A DNA stretch of 64,000 bases from Holdemania massiliensis (GTDB lineage: Bacteria; Bacillota_I; Bacilli_A; Erysipelotrichales; Erysipelotrichaceae), in contig NZ_JAKNTK010000001.1 of NCBI RefSeq assembly GCF_022440805.1, positions 2,108,001-2,172,000 on the forward strand. The letters run 5' to 3'. Position numbers and translations under genes: made by a program. A model generated the notes under the pieces. That model was not told the DNA's origin. It ran no database searches and worked only from the letters and a program-made list of their open reading frames with translations. How positions within the stretch are numbered: the first letter of the stretch is position 1; each line of letters starts with the position of its first letter. Below, in pieces: positions 19,032 through 28,562 of the stretch.

Positions 19032-20220
19032 ACTTAATTTCCCTCTTGATCATATTTACAAATCTCCAGTAATAATTGGAGTAATCAAACTGTTCCATTT
19101 CCTGACTTGCTACCATCTGCATCTTTGCATACAATTCATTGTTAGTGCACAAAATGCGGATTCCCTCTGCCAAATGGTCAATGAAATTATCATCCGTATC
19201 CACCAATATCGTTGTTTCTTCACTACAATATTCAGGAATTCCTCCTCTTCTTGAGGCAATTGTTGGCAGTCCACTAGATCTCATTTCCAATAAAGTAAGT
19301 GATGCAGCTTCATTACACACAGACGGTATTGCACCGATATCTGCAATGCTCATATATTTAGGAACATCATCGTGGGGGATATACCCTGTCATCACCACTC
19401 GGTTCTTTATCTTCTGAATCTCTATCTGTAACTCTTGTGTGTATTCTGTCATTTTATCTGAACTAAAATTCTCACCCCCGACAATCAACAGCTTACATTC
19501 CGGCACTTTCTGAACAGCCTTCACTAACTCAAGAATCCCTTTTTCACGACTTAGGCGGCTACAGTAGAGGATAACTTTTTCACAGTCATGAAAGCCATAT
19601 TTCTTACGCATCTCTATACGGAAGTCCACATACCTTTCCTTTCCATACATAGTCGTATCAATAGCGTTTTTTAACGTTCTTGTTTTCCCATCCATATAAG
19701 GAAGTGTTTCCAATCGCTTAGATATAAAATCACTAACTCCCACCAATAAATCACAATGTTTACAAAATGATTCTATTCCTTTCAGTTCTTTATTAATATA
19801 ATCAGCATGAATGTGAAAAAAATTTTTCGCTGTTCCATAAGTACATGCCTGCATCATGTCTAACGCGGTGTTCTCAAACACCACCACATCATACGTATGT
19901 TTTTTTAAATACTCATTCGCAGCCATCATATGACGATCTCGATAAGATAATCGATATCCGGAAAGTCTTCGGCATATTCTATACAGAAACTCCTTAATGT
20001 GAAGGGAGAATAACTGCTCATTCAAGAGCACAAAATTTGTACGTCTATAAGTCTCTGTTACTTTGTCTAGTCCAGTGCATTTAATCGTAATCAAGTCGAT
20101 ATCCATTTTATGGAACTTTTCATTTTCATCAATTAGAGCAGTCACAAGCGTTTCAATTGCACCGCCACGTATATTCGGAATAGGATATTCTTTTGTCCCA
20201 ATAATCGCAATCTTTATCAT
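19021..20220 (-). CDS. Glycosyltransferase family 4
   Basis: 399 residues with two Rossmann halves. N-terminus IGTKEYPIPNIRGGAIETL (a glycine-rich donor/acceptor loop) and a C-terminal GT4 donor site (LYCSRLSREKGILELVKAV, then EAASLTLLEMRSSGLPTIAS, E-x7-E). Adds one sugar of the repeat unit; donor and linkage unknown. Starts 1 base after the end of the interrupted glycosyltransferase. Confidence 0.88.
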   Translation of the reverse strand: MIKIAIIGTKEYPIPNIRGGAIETLVTALIDENEKFHKMDIDLITIKCTGLDKVTETYRRTNFVLLNEQLFSLHIKEFLYRICRRLSGYRLSYRDRHMMAANEYLKKHTYDVVVFENTALDMMQACTYGTAKNFFHIHADYINKELKGIESFCKHCDLLVGVSDFISKRLETLPYMDGKTRTLKNAIDTTMYGKERYVDFRIEMRKKYGFHDCEKVILYCSRLSREKGILELVKAVQKVPECKLLIVGGENFSSDKMTEYTQELQIEIQKIKNRVVMTGYIPHDDVPKYMSIADIGAIPSVCNEAASLTLLEMRSSGLPTIASRRGGIPEYCSEETTILVDTDDNFIDHLAEGIRILCTNNELYAKMQMVASQEMEQFDYSNYYWRFVNMIKREIKYAD

Positions 20221-20221
20221 C

Positions 20222-21430
20222 TTATTCTCCCACTATTAACCGGTACAAATCTATATACTGTCTATATCGAATTTGATTATCCATTTTTACAGACCTTTCT
20301 AGACAAGCTTCTCTAGAAAAGGTTTTTTTTTCCTTAATTTCAACGATTTTTTTAATCATTGCGTCCATATCTCCGCTGCAAACACTACAACCACAGGTTT
20401 CATCAAAAATTTCCGCACTACCTCCTGTGGCATAGGACAAGACTGGCGTACCGCAAGCGAGGCTTTCCATGTTTACGGTCGGATAATTTTCTTCCATAGT
20501 CGGATTTACAAATAGATCCGCGATCGAATAAAATTGAGCAAGTTCCTGTTGATTCTGTGTTCTATGTACTTAAATAATATTGTCAGGTAACTGCCTATCC
20601 ACATTATCATTAGTTCCTATTAGTATAATCCTACAGTCATCTGGCAGAACTTTTGCAGCCTTGATAAAGACATTCAATCCTTTTCGTGGCTCCCAATCAT
20701 AGGCAACTCCAAGGATGACGAATGCATCATCTAACTTGTATTTTTCTCTTAATTTACTTTTAGTTGGCTTAAATACCTCTGTATCAATACCATTATTAAT
20801 TACAGTTACAGGATAATCCCTTAAATAGCTTTGTTTTACCAGGTGCATCAACCAATCTGAAGGTGTAACAATAAATAAGTTATCTATTCCGGTAAACCAT
20901 TTTCTTTTCAATTTCCATTTAAGTCTTGTGTGATCAATTTTTGCCGCAGGATATCGACTTAACTGTTCACAGTCATGACATCCTGTCTTCCACTTTTCAC
21001 AGTGAATATAGTCAAAATACGGGCACTGTCCAGTAAAGGACCAACAATCATGTAGAGTCCAAACCACTTTAATTCCATGCTTTTTTAAATACCCAAACAA
21101 TAACGGCAAGTTAATGAAATTTCCATGAATATTATGAAGATGAACAATATCTGGATCTATTGCCCGAATTTTTTTCAGGAATATAAGCGTAGGAAAAAAA
21201 GACTGTATTCCCCGTAGTCCTGAATAATAAGCCAATCTCTCATTTACCCGCGAATAATAATAACTACATATGGTAATGTCTCTAGCATTTTTTTCTACGT
21301 TATTCTTATTTTCTGGATACGCCTGATACGTTTCAAATCCATTCTCTTCTGCTATATGAGAAATAAATCTCATTATTTTTCCCGTGCTGCCAAAGTTCCC
21401 AAGATTAATAGATAATAATTTTCTTGTCAT
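20222..21430 (-). pseudogene. GT4 glycosyltransferase interrupted by one in-frame TAA
   Basis: From ATG at 21430 (GAGGAA six bases upstream) the frame runs to 20222, about 402 codons, broken only by TAA at 20570-20572. Before it: LLSINLGNFGSTGKIMRF, VHLHNIHGNFINLP, VVWTLHDCWSFTGQCPYFDY, INNGIDTEVFKP. After it, in the same frame: VHRTQNQQELAQFYSIADLF, VNPTMEENYPTVNMESLACG, TPVLSYATGGSAEI. The second part holds the donor-binding E-x7-E region, so the truncated product should be inactive. TCA or TTA to TAA would be one base change. Readthrough or a sequencing error are alternatives. Confidence 0.85.
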
Positions 21431-21441
21431 TTTTCTATTCC

Positions 21442-22716
21442 TCATTCATGTGTTTCTAAAAACCTGTTTCCTTTGTCCTTCCAACCAAATCCATAAAAAA
21501 TGAGAATATAGGGTAAGGATGAATACTGGAGATTTTCACCTACATACATTAAAACTAAAGTTACAAAAACAATCCACACGAGTTTTTTTCGTCCAGGAAA
21601 ATTATTTCCAAACTTAAATGTACCTATGGTAAACAGAATTCCATATGGAATTCCGTGAGCAGCGAACTGATAAAACAAAGTGTTTGTATTCTGTTCTGTC
21701 CATCCAAGCACTATATTAGATGCCATAGAAACTCTCACAAATTCCTCCGTTATAGCTTCCATTCCAATGCCATGCCATGGATGTTGTAATGCAATTTCAA
21801 TATTCACAACCACACCTGCAAGACGAACCATGGCTGTTCCGCTACTAGTAGGGTTGATGACCTTTCCTAAAACCACATCTCCAACTTCTGTACACAACAG
21901 CACCACAACAGCAGCAAAAAACAAACCAGTTACAATCAAAAAACGCTTCGTTATTGATGTAGTTGTATCACCCTGCTTTCTCACTACCAAGGCATAAGCC
22001 AGCATGATCCAAGCACCCGCAGCATACCCAGTGGTAGAAAAGGTCAATATTAGCGCAATAAAGTATATCATCAAGCGATTTCTATTAATCGCTCTTCTCC
22101 CAAATAATTCGAATGCTATTGCCAGATTTAAATACAATTGGAAAACGCCTGGCTCCCAGTATATCCCCTGTGTCCGTATTGCAAGGTTTCCAATCGTTCC
22201 ATCAATCAATCCAGCAAACAAGCATGTATATATCTTAATACCCGCAGTATTTACTATATAGGGGAACATCCTAACTACTCCAGGTAAGATATATGCAAGT
22301 AAAGTAAATGCGACTGCACTAATGGATACAAAGTATATCGCTTTTTTGAAAGCCTCTATATATTCATCAAAGTTCAGCAACATACAGAGTAAGAAAGCAA
22401 CCGTAATACATAATACTTTTATTATGACGCGATTGAACAATTCGTTGTTTATAATCGCAATAACTATATATGCAGCTACAATAAATGCATATGCAATTAT
22501 CTTACCCTTCTGTGCAGTTAAATTTATCTTAAAATTCATTTTAAGTAACAGCAACATGCACATTGCAATAAGCATATATCGGGAAAAGGTAACCACCATT
22601 GCGTTAGAATTCGTTCCAAATAAATACGTATCATTTGAAAAAAACATAATAAGATACACCAACACTGCGTTTGCATCAATATGGGTGTTCTTCTTGACCT
22701 TTAAAACCATTCCCAT
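21442..22716 (-). CDS. Wzy-type polysaccharide polymerase (O-antigen ligase/polymerase family)
   Basis: 424 residues with about 11-12 hydrophobic segments and a larger external loop near residues 300-350 (HPWHGIGMEAITEEFVRV), matching the GxGxG-like loop of Wzy/WaaL proteins. It is the only candidate polymerase in the locus. AAGGTG overlapping the end of the previous gene serves as ribosome site. Confidence 0.8.
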   Translation of the reverse strand: MGMVLKVKKNTHIDANAVLVYLIMFFSNDTYLFGTNSNAMVVTFSRYMLIAMCMLLLLKMNFKINLTAQKGKIIAYAFIVAAYIVIAIINNELFNRVIIKVLCITVAFLLCMLLNFDEYIEAFKKAIYFVSISAVAFTLLAYILPGVVRMFPYIVNTAGIKIYTCLFAGLIDGTIGNLAIRTQGIYWEPGVFQLYLNLAIAFELFGRRAINRNRLMIYFIALILTFSTTGYAAGAWIMLAYALVVRKQGDTTTSITKRFLIVTGLFFAAVVVLLCTEVGDVVLGKVINPTSSGTAMVRLAGVVVNIEIALQHPWHGIGMEAITEEFVRVSMASNIVLGWTEQNTNTLFYQFAAHGIPYGILFTIGTFKFGNNFPGRKKLVWIVFVTLVLMYVGENLQYSSLPYILIFYGFGWKDKGNRFLETHE

Positions 22717-22717
22717 G

Positions 22718-23953
22718 CTATCTATTCACCTTACAATCAATCATTTCAATTAGATCAAGTACTTTCTTTCCTTGTGCAACGCAGTTTTTATTCTCTATTA
22801 CCCACGTCTTTGCGGATTCTGCCCTTTTTTTATATTGTTCATATTTTTGGATAATATCTACCATTTTTGCAGTCAACGCCTCTATTGAATCATCATTGGG
22901 ATAATTAATATACATATCATAATCATCAGGAATGCCTGCCAGTTTATAACCCACAAATGGTATCCCCGATGATAAGGCTTCTAAATTCTTTGATGGGAAA
23001 CTGTATTTGGTGAACTCACCAACATTTTTTCTGGGATTTACAATGACATCCGCTTGTAAAAGTTCATTTAAGACCTCTTCCCTTGTTAGTCTACCAAGGA
23101 ACTCGATTCTATTATCCTTCTTCGCCCTATTTATGATTTCCTGCGCAAGCTCACCTATTCCGCATAATTTCAGTTTTACATTTTGATTCTGCATTCTACC
23201 GAATGCATCCAATAGATCTTTGACTCCAAATTTTTCATGCAACATTCCGGCATAGATGAATATTCTTTTATCTTCATCCTTTTTTGAGTTAACATTAGAA
23301 AATTCATGTGTGCAAAGTCCTTCAATAATTTGGTATGGTTTATCTTTAGCCAGTACCTCTGCCATTTGTTTCGTAATAGCTACAACTCCATCAATTGAAG
23401 TCATTGAAGCATTTGCCTTATTATCACTCCATTTGCGATATATGTGATTCAGAAAACTTATTTTACGGTTGCCTAGTACAGTGAACTGTGGCATGTCCAC
23501 CACTACATTCATTGTGATAATTTCAGGATGAACTTTTTTCACCCATTGAAAAGCTCCCAAAAACTCCGGATACATGGTATATGCTATTAATACCTTTTTT
23601 TTACCATTATCTCTCTTCACCCATTTCTTTAGTTCACTTCGTAGTGGTATCCATTGAAAGAATCGCTTAATATACTTGATATTAACATAGCCCAAGTTTA
23701 CATCCAGCGCTCCCGGAACGTGGGAAAATTTCAGCCTTCGAATAATTGGGTCTTTATATGTTTCGGGATACGAATTAACTGGAAGGTAATTAAGGATTTT
23801 TACAGACGAGTCATTATTTGCCTCGATTCCCTCAATTAAATGATTCTGCCATGCTATCGCCGCATCTTCCATTAAACCTACCATTTTCTGTCTTACTTCA
23901 CCCTCAATTTCTTTGGGTATTATTCTTGCTAAAAAGACAATATCATACTTCAT
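22718..23953 (-). CDS. Glycosyltransferase family 4
   Basis: 411 residues from MKYDIVFLARIIPKE, chosen because GGGGGA lies 8 bases upstream; the frame is open for 44 more codons but looks non-coding. GT4 C-half: FIYAGMLHEKFGVKDLLDAF, VIVNPRKNVGEFTKYSFPSK, NLEALSSGIPFVGYKLAG. Same strand and packed tightly with the polymerase. Confidence 0.85.
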   Translation of the reverse strand: MKYDIVFLARIIPKEIEGEVRQKMVGLMEDAAIAWQNHLIEGIEANNDSSVKILNYLPVNSYPETYKDPIIRRLKFSHVPGALDVNLGYVNIKYIKRFFQWIPLRSELKKWVKRDNGKKKVLIAYTMYPEFLGAFQWVKKVHPEIITMNVVVDMPQFTVLGNRKISFLNHIYRKWSDNKANASMTSIDGVVAITKQMAEVLAKDKPYQIIEGLCTHEFSNVNSKKDEDKRIFIYAGMLHEKFGVKDLLDAFGRMQNQNVKLKLCGIGELAQEIINRAKKDNRIEFLGRLTREEVLNELLQADVIVNPRKNVGEFTKYSFPSKNLEALSSGIPFVGYKLAGIPDDYDMYINYPNDDSIEALTAKMVDIIQKYEQYKKRAESAKTWVIENKNCVAQGKKVLDLIEMIDCKVNR

Positions 23954-24107
23954 GTCATATTCCCCCATATAATAAACTCTTTTTATAAACTGCAGTTCTA
24001 ATATCAAAAATCCCGCGAGCACAGAACTGCTTAAATTTCCACTAGGTTCAATTACACAGATCACAATTACATTTATTGATTTCACATTTAACTTCCGAAA
24101 TGTTTTA

Positions 24108-25157
24108 CTATTTTTTTAACCTTAACGCCCAAATCCACAACCCCGTCTTATACAATGGGAGCATCACCTGATACATCCTTGGAAGGAAGTTCTTCATCCC
24201 AGGTTCCCACAGAATATTCCATGGCTCGCTTGCAATAAGATTTTTTAACAATTCTTTTTTTTCTTTCTTACTTAAGTGACACTCTGAAGACATCAATTCA
24301 TAATTAGCAATGCAATACAGCTCAACTGCAACGTTCAGTACATAAGTATTTATGTTAGCTGAGAAAAAACCCTCATTTTCTTTCTTTAATAGAATTAGGT
24401 ATTCGGACACCTTTTGTGCACGATCACCATGATATTTTCGCACAGCAGATGACGCATATTGAACATATCCATACCATATGTCGTAAACCAAAACAACTTT
24501 TTTACAGATTTTCAAAAGGCGTAGATTCCACAGTAAATCTTCACCAATAGGTGTATTAATTGGAAAAGGTGTTTCTAACGCGAAACTTCTCCTCAAAAGC
24601 TTCGCATGTGGTGCTCTGTTAAAATACCCTACTCCTTTTACACTGGAAAACTCCTTGTTCCCACCTTGGAAATATTGTCTGCGAAGAAGATCGTATTCAT
24701 TATGCGGAAGGAGCTTTTGGGCAATGTCAGAGTGAGCGTCTGCTTCGATATTGTAAGCATGAAACTCATCTAAAGAATGTATCCTCACTGCAGCACCAAT
24801 CACAAAATCAGCATCAAAATTCTTCGCACACTCGACTGCTTTCTGTATCGCAAACTTTGCAAGGACATCATCCGAATCAAAATACATAACATATTCTCCC
24901 GTTGAAGCCTTGGTCGCATTATTCCGGGCGGCACTGACACCTTGATTGTCCTGATGAATGACAAGAATTCTTGAATCCTGCTGAGCTAATCTATTGCAAA
25001 CTTTCAAAGATTCATCCTTTGAACCATCATCAATCAGGATAATCTCAATATTTCTATAAGACTGGTTTGTCAAACTGGCTATTGATTTTTCTAAATATTT
25101 CGCCGCATTGTAGACGGGAACAATAATACTTACTTTTAAATTTTCATTTTTACTCAT
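24108..25157 (-). CDS. Glycosyltransferase family 2
   Basis: 349 residues. GT-A fold at the N-terminus: VSIIVPVYNAAKYLEKSIAS, IEIILIDDGSKDESL, and the DxD in MYFDSDDVL. The C-terminal 130 residues are helical and basic, as in many capsule GT2 enzymes. Sugar specificity cannot be read. Confidence 0.88.
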   Translation of the reverse strand: MSKNENLKVSIIVPVYNAAKYLEKSIASLTNQSYRNIEIILIDDGSKDESLKVCNRLAQQDSRILVIHQDNQGVSAARNNATKASTGEYVMYFDSDDVLAKFAIQKAVECAKNFDADFVIGAAVRIHSLDEFHAYNIEADAHSDIAQKLLPHNEYDLLRRQYFQGGNKEFSSVKGVGYFNRAPHAKLLRRSFALETPFPINTPIGEDLLWNLRLLKICKKVVLVYDIWYGYVQYASSAVRKYHGDRAQKVSEYLILLKKENEGFFSANINTYVLNVAVELYCIANYELMSSECHLSKKEKKELLKNLIASEPWNILWEPGMKNFLPRMYQVMLPLYKTGLWIWALRLKK

Positions 25158-25198
25158 TTTCCACTCCTATCTACATACACTCTTAATCTTTTATAATT

Positions 25199-25583
25199 TC
25201 AAATACTTTCAGCTTTAATTGTTATTGCATTATTGCAATTTTTTACATACTCATCATATGTCTCGATCTGCTTACATGGCGTACCTACACATGCTATTGA
25301 CGGGCAAGTTCTTATTAACCATAATCTCTACACCTACAATTGCATTTGAGGCAATCGTTACACCTGGCAAGATTATCGTTCCTGCTCCGATGAATATATT
25401 GTAGTCAATAACAATTTCACCCATGCTTTCTTTCACAGTCAAACCATATTGTCTAATAAAATTAATAATTTCATGTATGATAAACCTGCCCCCACTTGCT
25501 ATCTCGACATTGTTTCCAAAAGAAACAAATATTAATATAACAACAAGTTCATTACGAGAAGTCTTAATCCTCTCTTGACACAC
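25199..25583 (-). pseudogene. Frameshifted hexapeptide-repeat acetyltransferase remnant
   Basis: Left-handed beta-helix acetyltransferase pieces are visible: FGNNVEIASGGRFIIHE, then IDYNIFIGAGTIILPGVTIA, SNAIVGVEIMVNKNLPVNS. The frame then breaks near 25289, and the expected ending continues in another frame: VGTPCKQIETYDEYVKNC, ending with TGA at 25199. The N-terminal part is also degraded, with no credible start between 25584 and 25667. The rest of 25158-25667 holds nothing else. It may once have acetylated a sugar of the repeat unit. Confidence 0.75.
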
Positions 25584-25667
25584 TCTTAAAGATCTTTTTC
25601 TCTCCAGTTTAGTTTTTTATTAAAAAAACAATCCTCAATTGTTCGCTCATTCTCTATCTTCTCAATT

Positions 25668-26435
25668 TTAAATATACTCGCCCGCAGTAATCCTAAATGT
25701 ACTCCCCGTCATCATAGAACTCGCATCGGAAAGCATATATACAATACCTTCCACATAGTCACTACGTTCGCACATTCTACCCATCGGCAGAATCTTTGCT
25801 GCTCTATCACGTAATTCTTTCTCTGTTTCACCCTGGCTGTTTCTGAGACTGACTTCACCTTCGGTCGGAGTCCACCCTAAAGTCAGATAGTTACAGCGAA
25901 TCTGCTCAGTCGCATAGTTATGCGCAATGTGCTCCATAAGGATTCTTAACACACCTTTAGAACAAGCATAGGCTGCTCTATCTTTCTGGCCACCCCATGC
26001 ATGAGCGGAGCCGGTGAGGACAATAGATCCACCTCCATTCATCCGCATATACTTGATTGCCTGCTGACAACAAAAGAAACAGGCTTTAAAGTTGATATCC
26101 ATGACGGCATCAAAAGTTGTCTCATCGCAGGTATCCAGCGGAGAGACCGGAGTAATACCTGAGTAGTTGAAAAATCCATCAATTTTTCCAAATTTGTTAT
26201 ACGCTTCATCAAAAAGCTTTTTACAGTCTTCCACTTTCGTCAACTCTGTATATACAAACAATCCATCGCTACCATATGTTCGCATCAAACGAATAGATGC
26301 TTTGGCAGCTTTCTCATCACGACCACCTATGACAACCTTTGCTCCGCGCATGGCGCATTCTTCTGCAATCGTCCTGCCTACGCCCTTTGTTCCACCAGAA
26401 ATAACGATTACCTTATCACTTAATACTTTCTCCAT
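25668..26435 (-). CDS. Short-chain dehydrogenase/reductase
   Basis: 255 residues, classical SDR. Cofactor motif SGGTKGVGRTIAEE near residue 13, active-site Ser in VLTGSAHAWGG and the YxxxK as AAYACSKGVL. It starts 2 bases after the ATP-grasp gene, which itself follows an MBL-fold gene; the three look like one cassette making a special building block. Confidence 0.85.
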   Translation of the reverse strand: MEKVLSDKVIVISGGTKGVGRTIAEECAMRGAKVVIGGRDEKAAKASIRLMRTYGSDGLFVYTELTKVEDCKKLFDEAYNKFGKIDGFFNYSGITPVSPLDTCDETTFDAVMDINFKACFFCCQQAIKYMRMNGGGSIVLTGSAHAWGGQKDRAAYACSKGVLRILMEHIAHNYATEQIRCNYLTLGWTPTEGEVSLRNSQGETEKELRDRAAKILPMGRMCERSDYVEGIVYMLSDASSMMTGSTFRITAGEYI

Positions 26436-26437
26436 AA

Positions 26438-27751
26438 TTACAGCTCCAATGCTTTGTCCACATCAAAGCCCTTGAGCAACAGATTATTTCCAGCTTCATC
26501 GTAAACCTTTACATGATCCATATAGTATTTGAGCTTTTCAGCCAACTCTGCCTTAGTGTTACAAACTAAATACAGTCTAGTCAAAACCTGTTTTTCAGTG
26601 CCAATCCACTCAGGCAAAACAGCATCGCCCTCATACAAACGCTGAATGTTTGCCACAACGCAAGGATCGCTTTCTGCATCACTTAGGCCTTCGATCTTGG
26701 CAACCTTCCCCTCTTTCAACAGAAACCAAAGGGTAGATGCCCACTTGCCACGCAGGTAGGTATCATCTGCTTTTTTCAAATCAATATCACCCTCAGAACC
26801 AGTGAGCGCAAAGCGAATCAGCATTTCACGCTGGTCAAAACCATGAATCGCCTTCATCAATAAATGAGGAGCCTCACCCTGAAGGCGGAAACCGGTATCA
26901 TAGACATAGAACTCACCATTTTCATAAAAGCCCGAAAGCATTAGCACACCGTTACGAATACCGATATCATTAAAAAGACGAATAGCATTGTCATGCATTC
27001 GCTCAAAATACTCATTAAGATGCTTGGATGGATATGTACCGCCAAGGCATACACGAGACAACCCTGGCTGCTCATCGGTAGTATACCTATCGTAGATACA
27101 GGATGCGCTGCAATAGCCATCCTTAAAGGTATAATACATACCCATATCTTCACATTGCATATATTTTTCAACGATGAATCGTTTCTTGTTTGATGCCGCA
27201 AGTGCCTTTTCTACAGCTGGACGCAGTTCTTCTTCGCTATATACAACAGTCATGCCCACACCACCACCGTTGTCAACAGGCTTGATCATAACCGGATATT
27301 GAATCTTATCAATATCCTCCTGTTTCATAGAAGCATCAAGATAATACTCTGGGATACCGTGGACACCATAGCGTTCACAGGTTGCCTTGAAAACATCTTT
27401 AAACGCAAACACATCTACAATCTTCTGCGTTGCATAACAAGGAAGATCCAGCGCGTCACAGACCTTGCAGTAAGCTGGAACTAGAATATCGGCAACACCA
27501 ACCAGTACGCCATCTACCTTTTCTTCTCTGGCCAATGCAACTAGTCCTGGCACATCCATGCCATCTACATCGTAGGCTTTCCATGCGACCTTCTTTGCCG
27601 CATCCGTGTGTCTGCCACTGCTCACGATGGTGAGGATACCCATGTTGTTGGCAACTTCAACCAGCGGAATGGTTTCGGGATTGCCGCCCAAAATCAGTAA
27701 TTTCTTTCCTTCAAACTCTCTCTTGCTTTCCATAGTCTTATTAGTCTCCAT
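26438..27751 (-). CDS. ATP-grasp ligase (carboxylate-amine or -thiol ligase family)
   Basis: 437 residues from METNKTMESK; GGAGG eight bases upstream and the preceding gene's stop fix this start. Pre-ATP-grasp Rossmann part (KKLLILGGNPETIPLVEVAN) followed by the ATP-grasp fold: YPVMIKPVDNGGGVGMTVVY and VEKYMQCEDMGMYY. Family members join a carboxylate to an amine using ATP. In a capsule locus with an amino-sugar pathway, attaching an amino acid or other acyl group to a sugar amine is a reasonable guess, not shown. Confidence 0.8.
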   Translation of the reverse strand: METNKTMESKREFEGKKLLILGGNPETIPLVEVANNMGILTIVSSGRHTDAAKKVAWKAYDVDGMDVPGLVALAREEKVDGVLVGVADILVPAYCKVCDALDLPCYATQKIVDVFAFKDVFKATCERYGVHGIPEYYLDASMKQEDIDKIQYPVMIKPVDNGGGVGMTVVYSEEELRPAVEKALAASNKKRFIVEKYMQCEDMGMYYTFKDGYCSASCIYDRYTTDEQPGLSRVCLGGTYPSKHLNEYFERMHDNAIRLFNDIGIRNGVLMLSGFYENGEFYVYDTGFRLQGEAPHLLMKAIHGFDQREMLIRFALTGSEGDIDLKKADDTYLRGKWASTLWFLLKEGKVAKIEGLSDAESDPCVVANIQRLYEGDAVLPEWIGTEKQVLTRLYLVCNTKAELAEKLKYYMDHVKVYDEAGNNLLLKGFDVDKALEL

Positions 27752-27765
27752 TGTTGCATCCTCCA

Positions 27766-28527
27766 TTAAAATGTATATTGTTCACATTGAGCCATCAGCA
27801 GATACTTTTGCTTTGGTATTCTTGCCTCTATTTGATCCCTGAACTTCTGCAGGTTTCCTCCGTGAGAAGCAAATGTTCCGTAGTGACAAGGAATCGCAAG
27901 TGCAGGTCTGAGATACTCACAAACAGTCACAAATTCTTCCTCATTCAAGTTGCCATAAGCACCGTTAATTGGGCCAATGACCACATCATACTGTTCACGA
28001 ATCGTAGACAACAAATCCATCCGCAAGCAAGTGTCACCCATAATGTATATTTTCTTCTCATCTACCGTGATAACTAGCCCAAATGCATCCGGTGCTCCTT
28101 CTCCGTGGTCACAGAACACAATGTCCAAGTGAATATCCTCTGCATCGTAATGGTCACCCGGTTTCACATAGGTAATATGATTTTGCGACATTAAAAGTCG
28201 TTCGATCTCCTGCTTGCAGTTAACTGATGCAATCAGCTTTGTGTGCGGATTGGACATCAACACCGGAATTGCATCCATGTCAAAATGATCATAGTGAGGA
28301 TGCGTAGCTACCACATAGTCAAACTGAACATCAGTTGGCATGAGCACCTTTGGTGTGAGCCTCTTAAATCCCACATGACCTTCCACTCGCTCTACGCAAT
28401 CAGTTAGATACATATCAATGCCAAGTAGCGTTCCCTTTTTACTTTTAATGATGAACCCTGCCTGACCTACTGAAAAAAGATGCGTTTTTCCCAGCGGCGC
28501 TAACAGAATCCGCGTTGCAAAATTCAT
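27766..28527 (-). CDS. Metallo-beta-lactamase-fold hydrolase, UlaG-like
   Basis: 253 residues. Metal ligands of the MBL fold: ATHPHYDHFDMD (HxHxDH variant), later FCDHGEGAPDAFG, IMGDTCLR and AIPCHYGTF. The pattern resembles UlaG (L-ascorbate-6-phosphate lactonase) and related metal-dependent hydrolases. Role in the polysaccharide locus unknown; it is cotranscribed with the ATP-grasp and SDR genes. Confidence 0.82.
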   Translation of the reverse strand: MNFATRILLAPLGKTHLFSVGQAGFIIKSKKGTLLGIDMYLTDCVERVEGHVGFKRLTPKVLMPTDVQFDYVVATHPHYDHFDMDAIPVLMSNPHTKLIASVNCKQEIERLLMSQNHITYVKPGDHYDAEDIHLDIVFCDHGEGAPDAFGLVITVDEKKIYIMGDTCLRMDLLSTIREQYDVVIGPINGAYGNLNEEEFVTVCEYLRPALAIPCHYGTFASHGGNLQKFRDQIEARIPKQKYLLMAQCEQYTF

Positions 28528-28562
28528 CTTCGTTTTCCTCGTTCTTTCTTATCTATTTTTCT

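Noticed and set aside
25219..25404. Small plus-strand open frame in the acetyltransferase remnant
   Set aside because: The minus strand shows hexapeptide motifs; the plus frame has no ribosome site.
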